From the NCBI GenBank assembly GCA_937920255.1, contig CALDSL010000248.1, forward strand, positions 1 through 5,090: a stretch of 5,090 nt of DNA, written 5' to 3'. Shown in pieces: positions 1 to 5,090 of the stretch (the stretch's first letter is position 1; each line of letters starts with the position of its first letter). Origin of the DNA: an uncultured Anaerolineaceae bacterium. Lineage in GTDB: Bacteria; Chloroflexota; Anaerolineae; Anaerolineales; Anaerolineaceae. Both the position numbers and the translations under genes were made by a program. The notes beneath the pieces were generated by a model that saw only the letters and a list, made by a program, of their open reading frames with translations, had not been told where the DNA came from and made no database searches.

Positions 1-5
1 CAAAG

Positions 6-470
6 CTAAGGACCTGTTTCCACCGGATTACCGGCATTCTGCCAGGCACGAAAACCGCCAAGAATAGGGGTAACCTTCTTGAAACCGTTATCCAAGAGAA
101 TTCGCGCCGCACGGGCGCTTGATTCTTCTGATGGTCAGGTACAGTAAGTAATGATCCATGCATTCGGATCAAGGTCTTTATATTGGCTATCCAATTGAGC
201 GAGTGGAATGGATAGCGCATTTGCGATATGTGCTTCGGCATATGCGCTATTGTCTCTGACATCGATAAATACCGCATCGCCCGATTTATTTGCGGCGAGC
301 GCATCCTCTAAGGAAACTCGGGGAATCTCGGGGAACGTCTCTTCCTCAGCCACCAAAGGCTGAGTAGTCGGAGTTTGAGCACGTGGTTGAAGGCTGATCG
401 ATATGGATGTTATCAATATCGCAACCCCAATTATGATCAGGAGATAAGGTAAAACAGATCTTTTTTTCAT
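6..470 (-). CDS. Membrane-anchored rhodanese-like selenoprotein, in-frame TGA read as selenocysteine (Sec112)
   Basis: Predicted single-domain rhodanese (sulfurtransferase fold) of 154 residues, held on the outer face of the membrane by an N-terminal segment (about residues 8-27, after a KKR start). The domain covers about 50-154. The fold signature VFIDVRDNSAY...HIANALSIP lies at 67-89, the active-site loop YCT-U-PSEESSAR at 109-120, and the C-terminal rhodanese signature GGFRAWQNAGNPVE at 138-151. TGA at 135-137 is codon 112. The frame stays open for 42 further sense codons to TAG at 6-8, and those codons encode exactly the part a rhodanese needs. Related proteins commonly have C-x-C-P-N/S-E here, so the TGA replaces the second Cys, the classic Sec/Cys exchange. 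A SECIS-like hairpin follows. The start ATG has an AGAAGGA ribosome site (480-486) 9 bases upstream. The substrate is unknown; thiol/selenol redox chemistry or sulfur transfer are both possible. The alternative, a nonsense mutation or sequencing error, is less likely given motif and hairpin. Confidence 0.92.
92..137 (-). promoter_or_regulatory. Candidate bacterial SECIS element with its UGA codon
   Basis: On the coding (minus) strand the UGA (137-135) is followed by a two-part hairpin. The upper stem is GCGCC (118-114) paired perfectly with GGCGC (108-104), closing a five-base loop CGUGC (113-109). Below a small internal loop (CAA 121-119 opposite GA 103-102), the lower stem pairs AGAAU (126-122) with AUUCU (101-97). 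Beyond an A/C mismatch it extends through G128-U95, A129-U94, C130-G93 and U131-G92. There are 21 bases between UGA and the apical loop, and the second loop base is G (followed by U). From general knowledge, bacterial SECIS elements sit inside the coding region just after UGA, with the loop roughly 16-37 bases away and a G in the first two loop positions; this one fits. It should bind SelB carrying Sec-tRNA. Folding was done by eye. Confidence 0.82.
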
Positions 471-479
471 TTATGAAAT

Positions 480-486
480 TCCTTCT
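480..486 (-). promoter_or_regulatory. Ribosome binding site of the rhodanese selenoprotein gene
   Basis: AGAAGGA on the minus strand lies 9 bases before the ATG at 470-468. It supports this start and shows that the gene is translated independently of the small gene 151 bases upstream. No convincing -35/-10 pair was seen between here and base 621. Confidence 0.65.
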
Positions 487-574
487 ATAAGGTAAATGCA
501 TACACAACGGATGGCAGCAATAAGATTGTGCCTGAACCGGTTAACTCGTTCACTGAGATACGCAAACGAAACAG

Positions 575-592
575 CCATTGAATATTCAATGG
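575..592. repeat. Perfect 18-bp palindrome in the gap before the rhodanese gene
   Basis: CCATTGAAT is followed immediately by its exact reverse complement ATTCAATGG, with no mismatch. It lies 30 bases past the stop of the small Cys-rich gene and about 105 bases upstream of the rhodanese start. As a DNA site it could be an operator for a homodimeric regulator. As RNA it could form a 7-bp stem with an ATAT loop. On the plus strand it is followed by GTTTTT, which is terminator-like, but no plus-strand gene needs one. On the minus strand it is followed by CTGTTTCG, a weaker U-run that might still serve as a modest terminator for the operon ending at 622. The role is undecided. The rest of the 471-621 gap shows nothing clear apart from the ribosome site. 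Confidence 0.6.
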
Positions 593-621
593 GTTTTTCA
601 AATGCGATTATTCAGTTGTAT

Positions 622-948
622 TTAAGCGATAGGGGGATGGAAAAAGTTGAAGACGAATCCGGATGGAACAAATGGATTGTATTTGACAATTAGATCAGGA
701 AGTTGAATAGGTTTTAATGCCACTAAATCAGGCGTCCAGACTCCAACCTGTAACGTACATACCAGGCAATCCGTATCCCCGGCATTATCAAAGGTTGCTG
801 GCACCGAACAACAGGATGCAGGCGAAGCAAAATGACCAGCCAGATTTATGGCTGTCATAATCAACAAAATCAATAAGAGAGACCGCCGAATGGTAGGTGC
901 CATATTTTGAGAAAGTATATCCGGTTTTGTTTGTTCTGTCAAATTCAT
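622..948 (-). CDS. Small secreted or membrane-anchored Cys-rich protein of unknown function
   Basis: A protein of 108 residues that I do not recognise firmly. It has a polar start, then RRSLLLILLIMTAINLAG (21-38), which looks like a signal peptide or membrane anchor. Next come a CC pair (46-47) and a CLVC pair (61-64), and a tail with FHPPIA at the very end. The layout (short anchor, paired cysteines, proline-rich end) resembles small periplasmic proteins of the DUF2946 kind linked in other bacteria to metal handling, but this is a weak likeness. The ATG shares ATGA with the stop of the WGR-like gene, so translation is probably coupled. An internal ATG at 903-901 (residue 16) would give a cleaner signal peptide (MAPTIRRSLL) but has no obvious ribosome site. 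An opposite-strand reading frame (496-693) over its 3' end has no supporting features. Confidence 0.68.
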   Translation of the reverse strand: MNLTEQTKPDILSQNMAPTIRRSLLLILLIMTAINLAGHFASPASCCSVPATFDNAGDTDCLVCTLQVGVWTPDLVALKPIQLPDLIVKYNPFVPSGFVFNFFHPPIA

Positions 949-1214
949 GGGCCCATTTCGGCATACCCCTTTTTTGTTTTCTTTTGGATGATCCGTTTGG
1001 CTATTTTCTCCGCTTCATCTATTGACTGTGTTTTGATCATTCGCACCCGATGATAACCATTCTTGATACTCCCCCAGGTGCATACAACGGCATGACTATC
1101 CAGAAGGGTGGACTGAACATGCACCTCATAAAAGCGAGCCATTTTCTGTTCAGGAACGAATTTTATCATCAGCATGGATAAATTGTAGCACAAACGTTCG
1201 CCTGGAAGGTGCAT
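945..1214 (-). CDS. Small WGR-domain-like protein
   Basis: A cytoplasmic protein of 89 residues, nearly all of it one WGR-like domain (about 26-84). It begins with ARFYEVHV. The signature region follows as TWGSIKNGYHRVR (46-58), then a helix SIDEAEKIAKRIIQKK (64-79) and the typical ending KTKKGY (79-84). WGR domains occur in PARPs, where they contact DNA ends and nucleotides, and as single-domain bacterial proteins whose role is largely unknown. Here the third signature residue is Ser instead of Arg (WGS). The start at 1214 is well supported by TGGAGGT with the GGAGG core close before the ATG; starts at Met14 or Met16 would skip this. The gene lies 52 bases after the prepilin peptidase, so it could belong to the same transcript, but its base composition is closer to the genes downstream. 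It is coupled to the next gene through ATGA. Confidence 0.8.
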   Translation of the reverse strand: MHLPGERLCYNLSMLMIKFVPEQKMARFYEVHVQSTLLDSHAVVCTWGSIKNGYHRVRMIKTQSIDEAEKIAKRIIQKKTKKGYAEMGP

Positions 1215-1220
1215 ATTTTA

Positions 1221-1226
1221 CCTCCA
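1221..1226 (-). promoter_or_regulatory. Strong ribosome binding site of the WGR-like gene
   Basis: TGGAGG followed by T on the minus strand lies six bases before the ATG at 1214-1212. It is near-consensus and decides the start against the internal methionines at residues 14 and 16. No promoter or terminator was evident in the 52-base gap 1215-1266. Confidence 0.75.
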
Positions 1227-1266
1227 GACCCAATGAGCGCATAAACCGAACGATCAGCCCGTTACC

Positions 1267-1827
1267 TCATATCCGTTGGATGATTTGTGATGAAATGACT
1301 GCCAGAAGCATAATCGGCAGACCGGGCAGCCGGTGTGCCTTTACCTTCCGCTCCGTTTTGTAGGTAAACGCCATCAAACCGAATGCGACAATAGCATGAC
1401 ACCCGAAAAACGCCAGGAAAAAGCCCGGTCCCGGCCAGACCAGGCTGAGGGCCATCGCGCTAACTGCGTCAGCACCACCCCACCAGCCCAATTCCCAGGC
1501 GACCCAAAAGCCGACAATGGACATCGCAGTGATGGGGCTGTTTTGCACCGACCAGAACAATGCCAACAACAAGAACGGCAGCCAGGTCAACACCCGCCCA
1601 ATTTCCTCAAAACCAAAGAGTTTGGAAATCCGCTCCCGTTCGCTGATCAGCGCTACCAATCCCGTCAGGACGACAAGTTGCCAGTCCCCCTGCCAGAAAC
1701 GGTAAGCGCCAGCCAGCGCCAGAGGAATAATGACCCACAGGCTGTGCGGAACCTCGCCTTTCCGCAAGTCAAACCAGGATACCGCCGCCAGCCAGAGGAT
1801 GACAATGCCAAGGATTATCCAGTCCAT
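1267..1827 (-). CDS. Type IV prepilin peptidase-like protein (A24 family, aspartic membrane protease)
   Basis: An integral membrane protein of 186 residues with about six hydrophobic segments. The two catalytic aspartates of the family can be placed. Asp20 lies in SWFDLRKGEVPH, matching the family pattern of D followed six residues later by I/V-P. Asp120 lies in the WWGGADAVSAMAL stretch (115-127), matching the GxGD motif. The second Gly of GxGD is Ala (GGAD), a variant I associate with archaeal-type A24 members. The tail HRLPGLPIMLLAV (165-177) resembles the family's P-x-x-P ending. The family cleaves the leader peptides of type IV, Tad/Flp or archaellin-like prepilins at the inner membrane. 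The N-terminal methylase domain of full-length PilD is absent, as in CpaA/TadV-like short forms. The start has AAAAGG (1833-1838) 5 bases upstream and follows the transglycosylase stop by 9 bases, implying an operon. No prepilin is visible here. Confidence 0.85.
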   Translation of the reverse strand: MDWIILGIVILWLAAVSWFDLRKGEVPHSLWVIIPLALAGAYRFWQGDWQLVVLTGLVALISERERISKLFGFEEIGRVLTWLPFLLLALFWSVQNSPITAMSIVGFWVAWELGWWGGADAVSAMALSLVWPGPGFFLAFFGCHAIVAFGLMAFTYKTERKVKAHRLPGLPIMLLAVISSQIIQRI

Positions 1828-1836
1828 ACATACCTT

Positions 1837-2781
1837 TTAGGGAACGATTTGCTCTTCAATCCTGCGAATATATTCCGCGCCGCTGCCACAGCCAGTCGGG
1901 AAGTTGATCGCAATCGCGCTCCAGGAGCTGGGATTACCGGTATGGCGCAACGCCTGGTAGATGCAGCCAGTTCCTATGTGATAATTTGCCAGCGATAACC
2001 GCCAGAAGTCTTCATAACTCAGAAGTTCCGCCGGCCGCTTCCCGGTCGCCAGCCAGAACGTCCGGTTAGATTGCCGGCAGCTCGCATTCAACGATTCTGT
2101 GAGCACAGTAACTGCCTGGTCGCCCCTGGTCGGATCCACCCCGCCCGGGCAGGTTGGGCAGGTCGCATCAATGCTCTTCAACATCAGACCGCGTAGGATA
2201 CGTTGAGCGGCGAGGTCGAGACCTCCATAACCTTTGGCGCAAGCCGCTTTATCCAATCCTTGACTGCAGATCGCTAGAAAATAATCAGGCCGCCATGCCA
2301 GAACCAGGTCTGCGCCCATCTCGGTCATCTGTCCCAGGCCAATTTCCCCTTTCGCCCAATTGGCGGCTGGCCAGAACTGCGATTCAACCGCGATGACCGC
2401 CTTGATTACCTTGGCGGGCATGTTCTGCCCCGAAGCTGAAGCCTGAATCGCCGTATCGTAACGATTTTGCCAGCGAAACACCTCATCTCGAGAGACCTCC
2501 AATCCACAGGCGTTGGGCGCCCCATCTGTATTCAGGCCACCTGAGGGACATCGAGAACCATCCACAATGGCGGTTTTCAGCAGGTGGCCGGCCAGGAGCT
2601 CAAAAGACTGAGAGGTCTGTAAATCTGCTGGTTGCTCAACAGCCTGTAACCAGCCTGGCAGGGGGTCAGGCAAGTTCGCGCCATATGTCTGGCTGCATGC
2701 ATTTGAAGAAATCGGAAGCGGGGGTACAGCCGCCGAAAGGCAAAACCAGACCAGGATTGAGAGGATCAAGGTGCGCCGCAT
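1837..2781 (-). CDS. Secreted lytic transglycosylase-like protein (SLT / lysozyme-like fold)
   Basis: A protein of 314 residues with an N-terminal signal peptide (MRRTLILSILVWFCLSAAV, cleavage probably within 18-30). The catalytic part fits the soluble lytic transglycosylase pattern. VIKAVIAVESQFWPAA (125-140) carries the likely catalytic Glu133, GEIGLGQMTEMGADL (145-159) matches the GxxGLxQ motif, SLANYHIGTGCIYQAL (263-278) matches the AxYNxG motif, and AEYIRRI (302-308) matches the closing Y-V/I helix. Such enzymes cleave the MurNAc-GlcNAc bond of peptidoglycan, often to let secretion systems or pili through the wall. Ten cysteines in the mature part (for example C172, C181, C208, C211) suggest disulfides outside the membrane. 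A longer frame starting at 2874 is not favoured: the ATG at 2781 shares TAATG with the upstream stop and has GGGAGG (2787-2792) 5 bases before it. Confidence 0.85.
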   Translation of the reverse strand: MRRTLILSILVWFCLSAAVPPLPISSNACSQTYGANLPDPLPGWLQAVEQPADLQTSQSFELLAGHLLKTAIVDGSRCPSGGLNTDGAPNACGLEVSRDEVFRWQNRYDTAIQASASGQNMPAKVIKAVIAVESQFWPAANWAKGEIGLGQMTEMGADLVLAWRPDYFLAICSQGLDKAACAKGYGGLDLAAQRILRGLMLKSIDATCPTCPGGVDPTRGDQAVTVLTESLNASCRQSNRTFWLATGKRPAELLSYEDFWRLSLANYHIGTGCIYQALRHTGNPSSWSAIAINFPTGCGSGAEYIRRIEEQIVP

Positions 2782-4967
2782 TATGGCCTCCCATGAACGG
2801 GGTACCAGGAAACCGTCCAGGTATTGCTGTTGGTGCGAAAGGTACGCCCTGCAGAATCGGTCAGATCCGCCCAAACGGTCCAGGTTCCTTGCTCCGTTGT
2901 GCCAAAATTGATATCCCCAGCTGCTGAGGGTGACAACGACCAGGCCGAACCACTTCGCGAATAGGTTGTAACCGCCCCGGAAGGCGCACGGACTGAAACC
3001 ACCACAAGATAGGGTGGTTCGCCGCCTGCTACCGTTCCGGTCAGGGTCTGTGCCGGCAGGCCAAGATTAGGGCTAAACAACACCAGCCTGGCAAAGGTCG
3101 GTGAGACTGTTCCGGACAGCGGCGCAATCACATACACGGTGACTGTGTCGCTCCGCGTTCCTGAGACATTCGAGCAGGTAAGCGTGTACGAATGGGTTCC
3201 AATCAGCGCTCCGGAGATAGGCGCGCTACCGGAGACAGTTACGCTTCCGGTCCATAGGGCATCCGAACTGGCAGCCGTGCAGGATGCGGCATACTGGCTG
3301 GTCCAGGTCAGGGTATAGCTGCCTGGCTCAACCTGGGTAATCGGCCCATTGCCACCCTCAACTTGCAGATCCACGATCGGCGGAGGCGGGTTGACATTAA
3401 CAACCACCGTGTCGTTTGCAGTCGTTCCGGCCAGGTTCATACATTGCACGGTGTATTGATAGGCGCCCTGCAGTACATTGCTGAGAGCTCGGTTGCCACT
3501 CGTGCCTACTGGCCCGGAAAGATTATTCAACGCGGAGCAGGAAACGGCATTGGCGCTGGTCCAGCTAACCGTGTAACCGGCCGGTTCCTGAAAAGTGAGC
3601 GGCCCATTTGACCCGTTCACCCGCACGTCGACAGATGGCGCAGCCACAACGATCATTCGCACCGTATCGCTGGCGGTTGCCCCGGCAGGATTCTGGCAGG
3701 TCACGCTGTAATCGTAGGTGGTTCCTGCCGGTACGTTTGCTTCCGAACGCGTACCCGCAAGTCCGGAATATCCTGCCAGGCGGGCAGAACCCGTGCACAG
3801 CGTGGCATTACTGCTGGTCCATGTGGCCAAGTAGGTGATCGGACCGGTGCGAGTCACGGTAGGCCCGTCCGAACCGTCCACCTTCAAGTCAACGGAAGGG
3901 GCAGCATATACAACCGTTCGTTTCGTGTCGGTTGCTGACACGCCGGCCGCGTTGGTGCAGGTAACGGTGTAATCATAGTTCCCTACGGGGAGAGCTGTCT
4001 CGGCCCGCGAGCCTGTCAGTCCACTTAACCCTATGAAACGGTTTGAGCCTGTGCAGGATGTGGCGTTGCTGCTCGTCCAGGTTGCCATGTAGCTGGCTGG
4101 AGCGGTGGCTGATGCCGGCGCATTGACGGTCACCGTTGGGGCAGACAAGACATTTACAGTGACGCTGTCACTGGCGCTGCCGGATGGATTTGAGCAGGTC
4201 AGTGTGTAAGTGTACGTGCCACCACTTACATTATTAATACCCTGGGAGCTACCGGTTGCCTGCGCCCCACTCCAACTCCCCGACGCGGTGCAAGATGCGG
4301 CGTTGGTACTCGTCCAACTCAACGTATAACTTGCCGGTGCACTGAGGCTGATTGGGCCATTCGACCCATTGACCCGCAGATCCACAGTCGGCGCGGGGGT
4401 TGTCCGGTAAGTGGTTGTTACTGCGCGGACATCCACATATCCACCGCTGGCGGAGATCGACCAGGTACAATCGCTCGCGGTTGGCACGTTCCAGGCCGGG
4501 TTCGGCAGGTTATTGAACCCGGGAACGCTCTGGTTTGCCAGGTAGAGGTCATCGGTAAAGATGACCTGCCCGCAAGCCCGAACAGTCACCGTTCCGACAT
4601 TGGAATCGCCGCTGTAGGCAGCCTGTACATTGAAGGTCCGGAGATAAGTGAAGTTGCCGGAAATCGAACTGCCGCTTTGAATGCGCGTGACTTGTTCGGT
4701 GCAACCGCTGCCACAGAATGCTCCCCCTTCGCTAGGCGGGAGCGAAGTGCTATCCCGGTGAAACAGGTTTATGTAAGATACCGATCCATTCCACTGGATG
4801 TAGGTGCTTTCCTGATCATACGTTCGCCCATTCCGCAGATACTCAGGGGAGATGTTGGCGTAGGCCAGCCGGTAGCCAGCCAGTAGCACGGAAAGAACAA
4901 CCATAAAAGCAGCGGCTTTCAGCCAACTGGTATTCTTCGATGATCCAATTTTCAAAGTAAATCTCAT
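2781..4967 (-). CDS. Large secreted surface protein with five Cys-paired Ig-like repeats
   Basis: A protein of 728 residues whose family I do not recognise as a whole. Residues 15-37 form a hydrophobic export signal ending in AYA, with likely cleavage after residue 37. Residues 38-191 are a Cys-containing (C85, C89, C132, C167) beta-rich N-terminal region. Five Ig-like repeats fill 192-614. Residues 615-728 are a different beta-rich domain with GGEPPYLVVVSV (648-659) and aromatic TWTV pairs (695-698, 716-719). Composition is rich in Ser, Thr, Gly and Val, as in adhesins and outer-surface stalk proteins. No LPXTG-type sorting signal or C-terminal membrane anchor is seen, so it is probably released or held by partners. 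The start at 4967 shares ATGA with the upstream stop and has GGGAG (4975-4979) 7 bases before it; a 24-codon upstream extension to 5039 reads in the wrong frame over that gene's tail. The transglycosylase gene follows directly, hinting at a shared envelope role. Confidence 0.8.
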   Translation of the reverse strand: MRFTLKIGSSKNTSWLKAAAFMVVLSVLLAGYRLAYANISPEYLRNGRTYDQESTYIQWNGSVSYINLFHRDSTSLPPSEGGAFCGSGCTEQVTRIQSGSSISGNFTYLRTFNVQAAYSGDSNVGTVTVRACGQVIFTDDLYLANQSVPGFNNLPNPAWNVPTASDCTWSISASGGYVDVRAVTTTYRTTPAPTVDLRVNGSNGPISLSAPASYTLSWTSTNAASCTASGSWSGAQATGSSQGINNVSGGTYTYTLTCSNPSGSASDSVTVNVLSAPTVTVNAPASATAPASYMATWTSSNATSCTGSNRFIGLSGLTGSRAETALPVGNYDYTVTCTNAAGVSATDTKRTVVYAAPSVDLKVDGSDGPTVTRTGPITYLATWTSSNATLCTGSARLAGYSGLAGTRSEANVPAGTTYDYSVTCQNPAGATASDTVRMIVVAAPSVDVRVNGSNGPLTFQEPAGYTVSWTSANAVSCSALNNLSGPVGTSGNRALSNVLQGAYQYTVQCMNLAGTTANDTVVVNVNPPPPIVDLQVEGGNGPITQVEPGSYTLTWTSQYAASCTAASSDALWTGSVTVSGSAPISGALIGTHSYTLTCSNVSGTRSDTVTVYVIAPLSGTVSPTFARLVLFSPNLGLPAQTLTGTVAGGEPPYLVVVSVRAPSGAVTTYSRSGSAWSLSPSAAGDINFGTTEQGTWTVWADLTDSAGRTFRTNSNTWTVSWYPVHGRP
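2787..2792 (-). promoter_or_regulatory. Ribosome binding site that fixes the transglycosylase start
   Basis: GGGAGG on the minus strand lies inside the last codons of the upstream gene, 5 bases before the ATG at 2781-2779. Together with the TAATG stop/start overlap and the signal peptide that follows, it selects this start over the upstream in-frame ATG at 2874, which would add 31 residues without export features. Confidence 0.75.
3126..4394 (-). repeat. Five tandem Ig-like repeats of about 80-88 residues within the surface protein
   Basis: Approximate repeat units, in coding order, are 4394-4146, 4145-3906, 3905-3645, 3644-3390 and 3389-3126. Each opens with AP-x-V-D-L/V-x-V-x-G-S-x-GP (shortened in the second). 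The core is S/A-T/S-W-T-S-x-N/Y-A-x-x-C, then a variable segment with Gly-Ser, then Y-T/S-V/L-x-C-x-N-x-x-G, ending in S/N-D-T/S-V. The two cysteines in every unit sit where the B and F strands of an Ig-like fold would be, so each unit probably carries one internal disulfide. The units are clearly related but diverged, most in the loop between the cysteines. This argues for old duplications rather than recent slippage. Confidence 0.8.
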
Positions 4968-5090
4968 TGAGCCACTCCCGCAGAGGCAAACACGCGCACG
5001 GTTTTTTCCTGGACATTCAACATATCTAACATCAACCAATCCACCGGAACTTCCAGATACACCCCAACCGCCGGTTCATTGCTGCTCCAC
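4964..5090 (-). CDS. 3' end of an upstream gene, product unknown (partial)
   Basis: The last 41 codons of a gene that enters from the right edge, ending at TGA (4966-4964). The visible tail runs from WSSNEPAVGVYLEVPVD to VRVFASAGVAQ and is mixed hydrophobic and polar, without a recognisable motif. It overlaps the ATG of the surface-protein gene as ATGA, so both are very probably on one transcript with coupled translation. Given the downstream prepilin peptidase it could be a pilus-assembly component, but the fragment does not show this. Confidence 0.7.
   Translation of the reverse strand, partial: WSSNEPAVGVYLEVPVDWLMLDMLNVQEKTVRVFASAGVAQ

Noticed and set aside
135..470. Rhodanese gene as a 111-residue protein ending at TGA
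   Set aside because: It would end just before the active-site loop is complete and lack the C-terminal rhodanese signature that is perfectly preserved in the same frame downstream. The TGA sits at a Cys position and is followed by a SECIS-like hairpin.
6..470. Genetic code with TGA as tryptophan
   Set aside because: TGA terminates other genes here at sensible overlaps (4964, 1267 and 945), and the expected residue at this site is Cys, not Trp.
575..600. Plus-strand rho-independent terminator (hairpin followed by GTTTTT)
   Set aside because: No plus-strand gene exists upstream of it. The palindrome is listed instead with its role left open.
496..693. A 65-residue plus-strand open frame
   Set aside because: It covers the gap and the 3' end of the Cys-rich gene, contains the 18-bp palindrome, and has no motif or good ribosome site.
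1333..1998. A 221-residue plus-strand open frame
   Set aside because: It runs antisense across the prepilin peptidase and into the transglycosylase, is rich in Arg, Pro and Gln without any fold signature, and has no ribosome site. It is a shadow of GC-rich coding sequence.
2782..2874. Upstream start extending the transglycosylase by 31 residues
   Set aside because: The extension lies antisense-free but inside the preceding gene in another frame, lacks export features, and the ATG at 2781 has a strong ribosome site followed by a signal peptide.
4968..5039. Upstream start extending the surface protein by 24 residues
   Set aside because: It would overlap the tail of the upstream gene, is Cys/Arg-rich without sense, and the ATG at 4967 has a ribosome site and an ATGA overlap.
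1..5090. CRISPR array, tRNA/rRNA genes, insertion sequences, riboswitches
   Set aside because: No short regularly spaced repeats, tRNA-like cloverleaf, transposase or terminal inverted repeats were seen. The only tandem repetition is the protein-level Ig-like array.

Overview
The window reads as a bacterial chromosome or metagenome fragment with every supported gene on the minus strand, so transcription runs from base 5090 down to base 1. The organism cannot be fixed from sequence alone. The mix of a small stand-alone WGR-domain protein, an A24-type prepilin peptidase and a secreted protein with Cys-paired Ig-like repeats is reminiscent of Chloroflexota (Anaerolineae-like) genomes, but that is only a guess. 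TGA ends at least three genes here (4964, 1267 and 945), so the standard bacterial code applies, which matters for the main finding.

Region 1 (about 5090 to 1267) is a GC-richer, tightly packed envelope operon. In transcription order it holds the 3' end of an unrecognised gene, a 728-residue secreted protein with five Ig-like repeats, a secreted lytic transglycosylase-like protein of 314 residues, and a 186-residue prepilin peptidase. The junctions are ATGA (4 bases shared), TAATG (1 base shared) and a 9-base gap. Together they suggest an exported surface or pilus-related structure: a peptidase to process prepilins, a wall hydrolase to open peptidoglycan, and a large disulfide-rich exterior protein.

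Region 2 (about 1214 to 622) is AT-richer. It holds a small WGR-like protein and, overlapping it by ATGA, a small secreted or membrane-anchored Cys-rich protein of unknown function. A 151-base gap (471-621) follows, containing a perfect 18-bp palindrome at 575-592.

Region 3 (470 to 6) is the most notable part. A membrane-anchored rhodanese-like gene appears to stop after 111 codons at TGA (135-137). The same frame continues for 42 more sense codons that encode the normal rhodanese C-terminus and then ends at TAG. The TGA occupies the second Cys position of a C-x-C-P-x-E active-site motif, and a two-part stem-loop with the geometry of a bacterial SECIS element starts right after it. The best reading is an intact 154-residue selenoprotein (Sec112), not a truncated gene or pseudogene.
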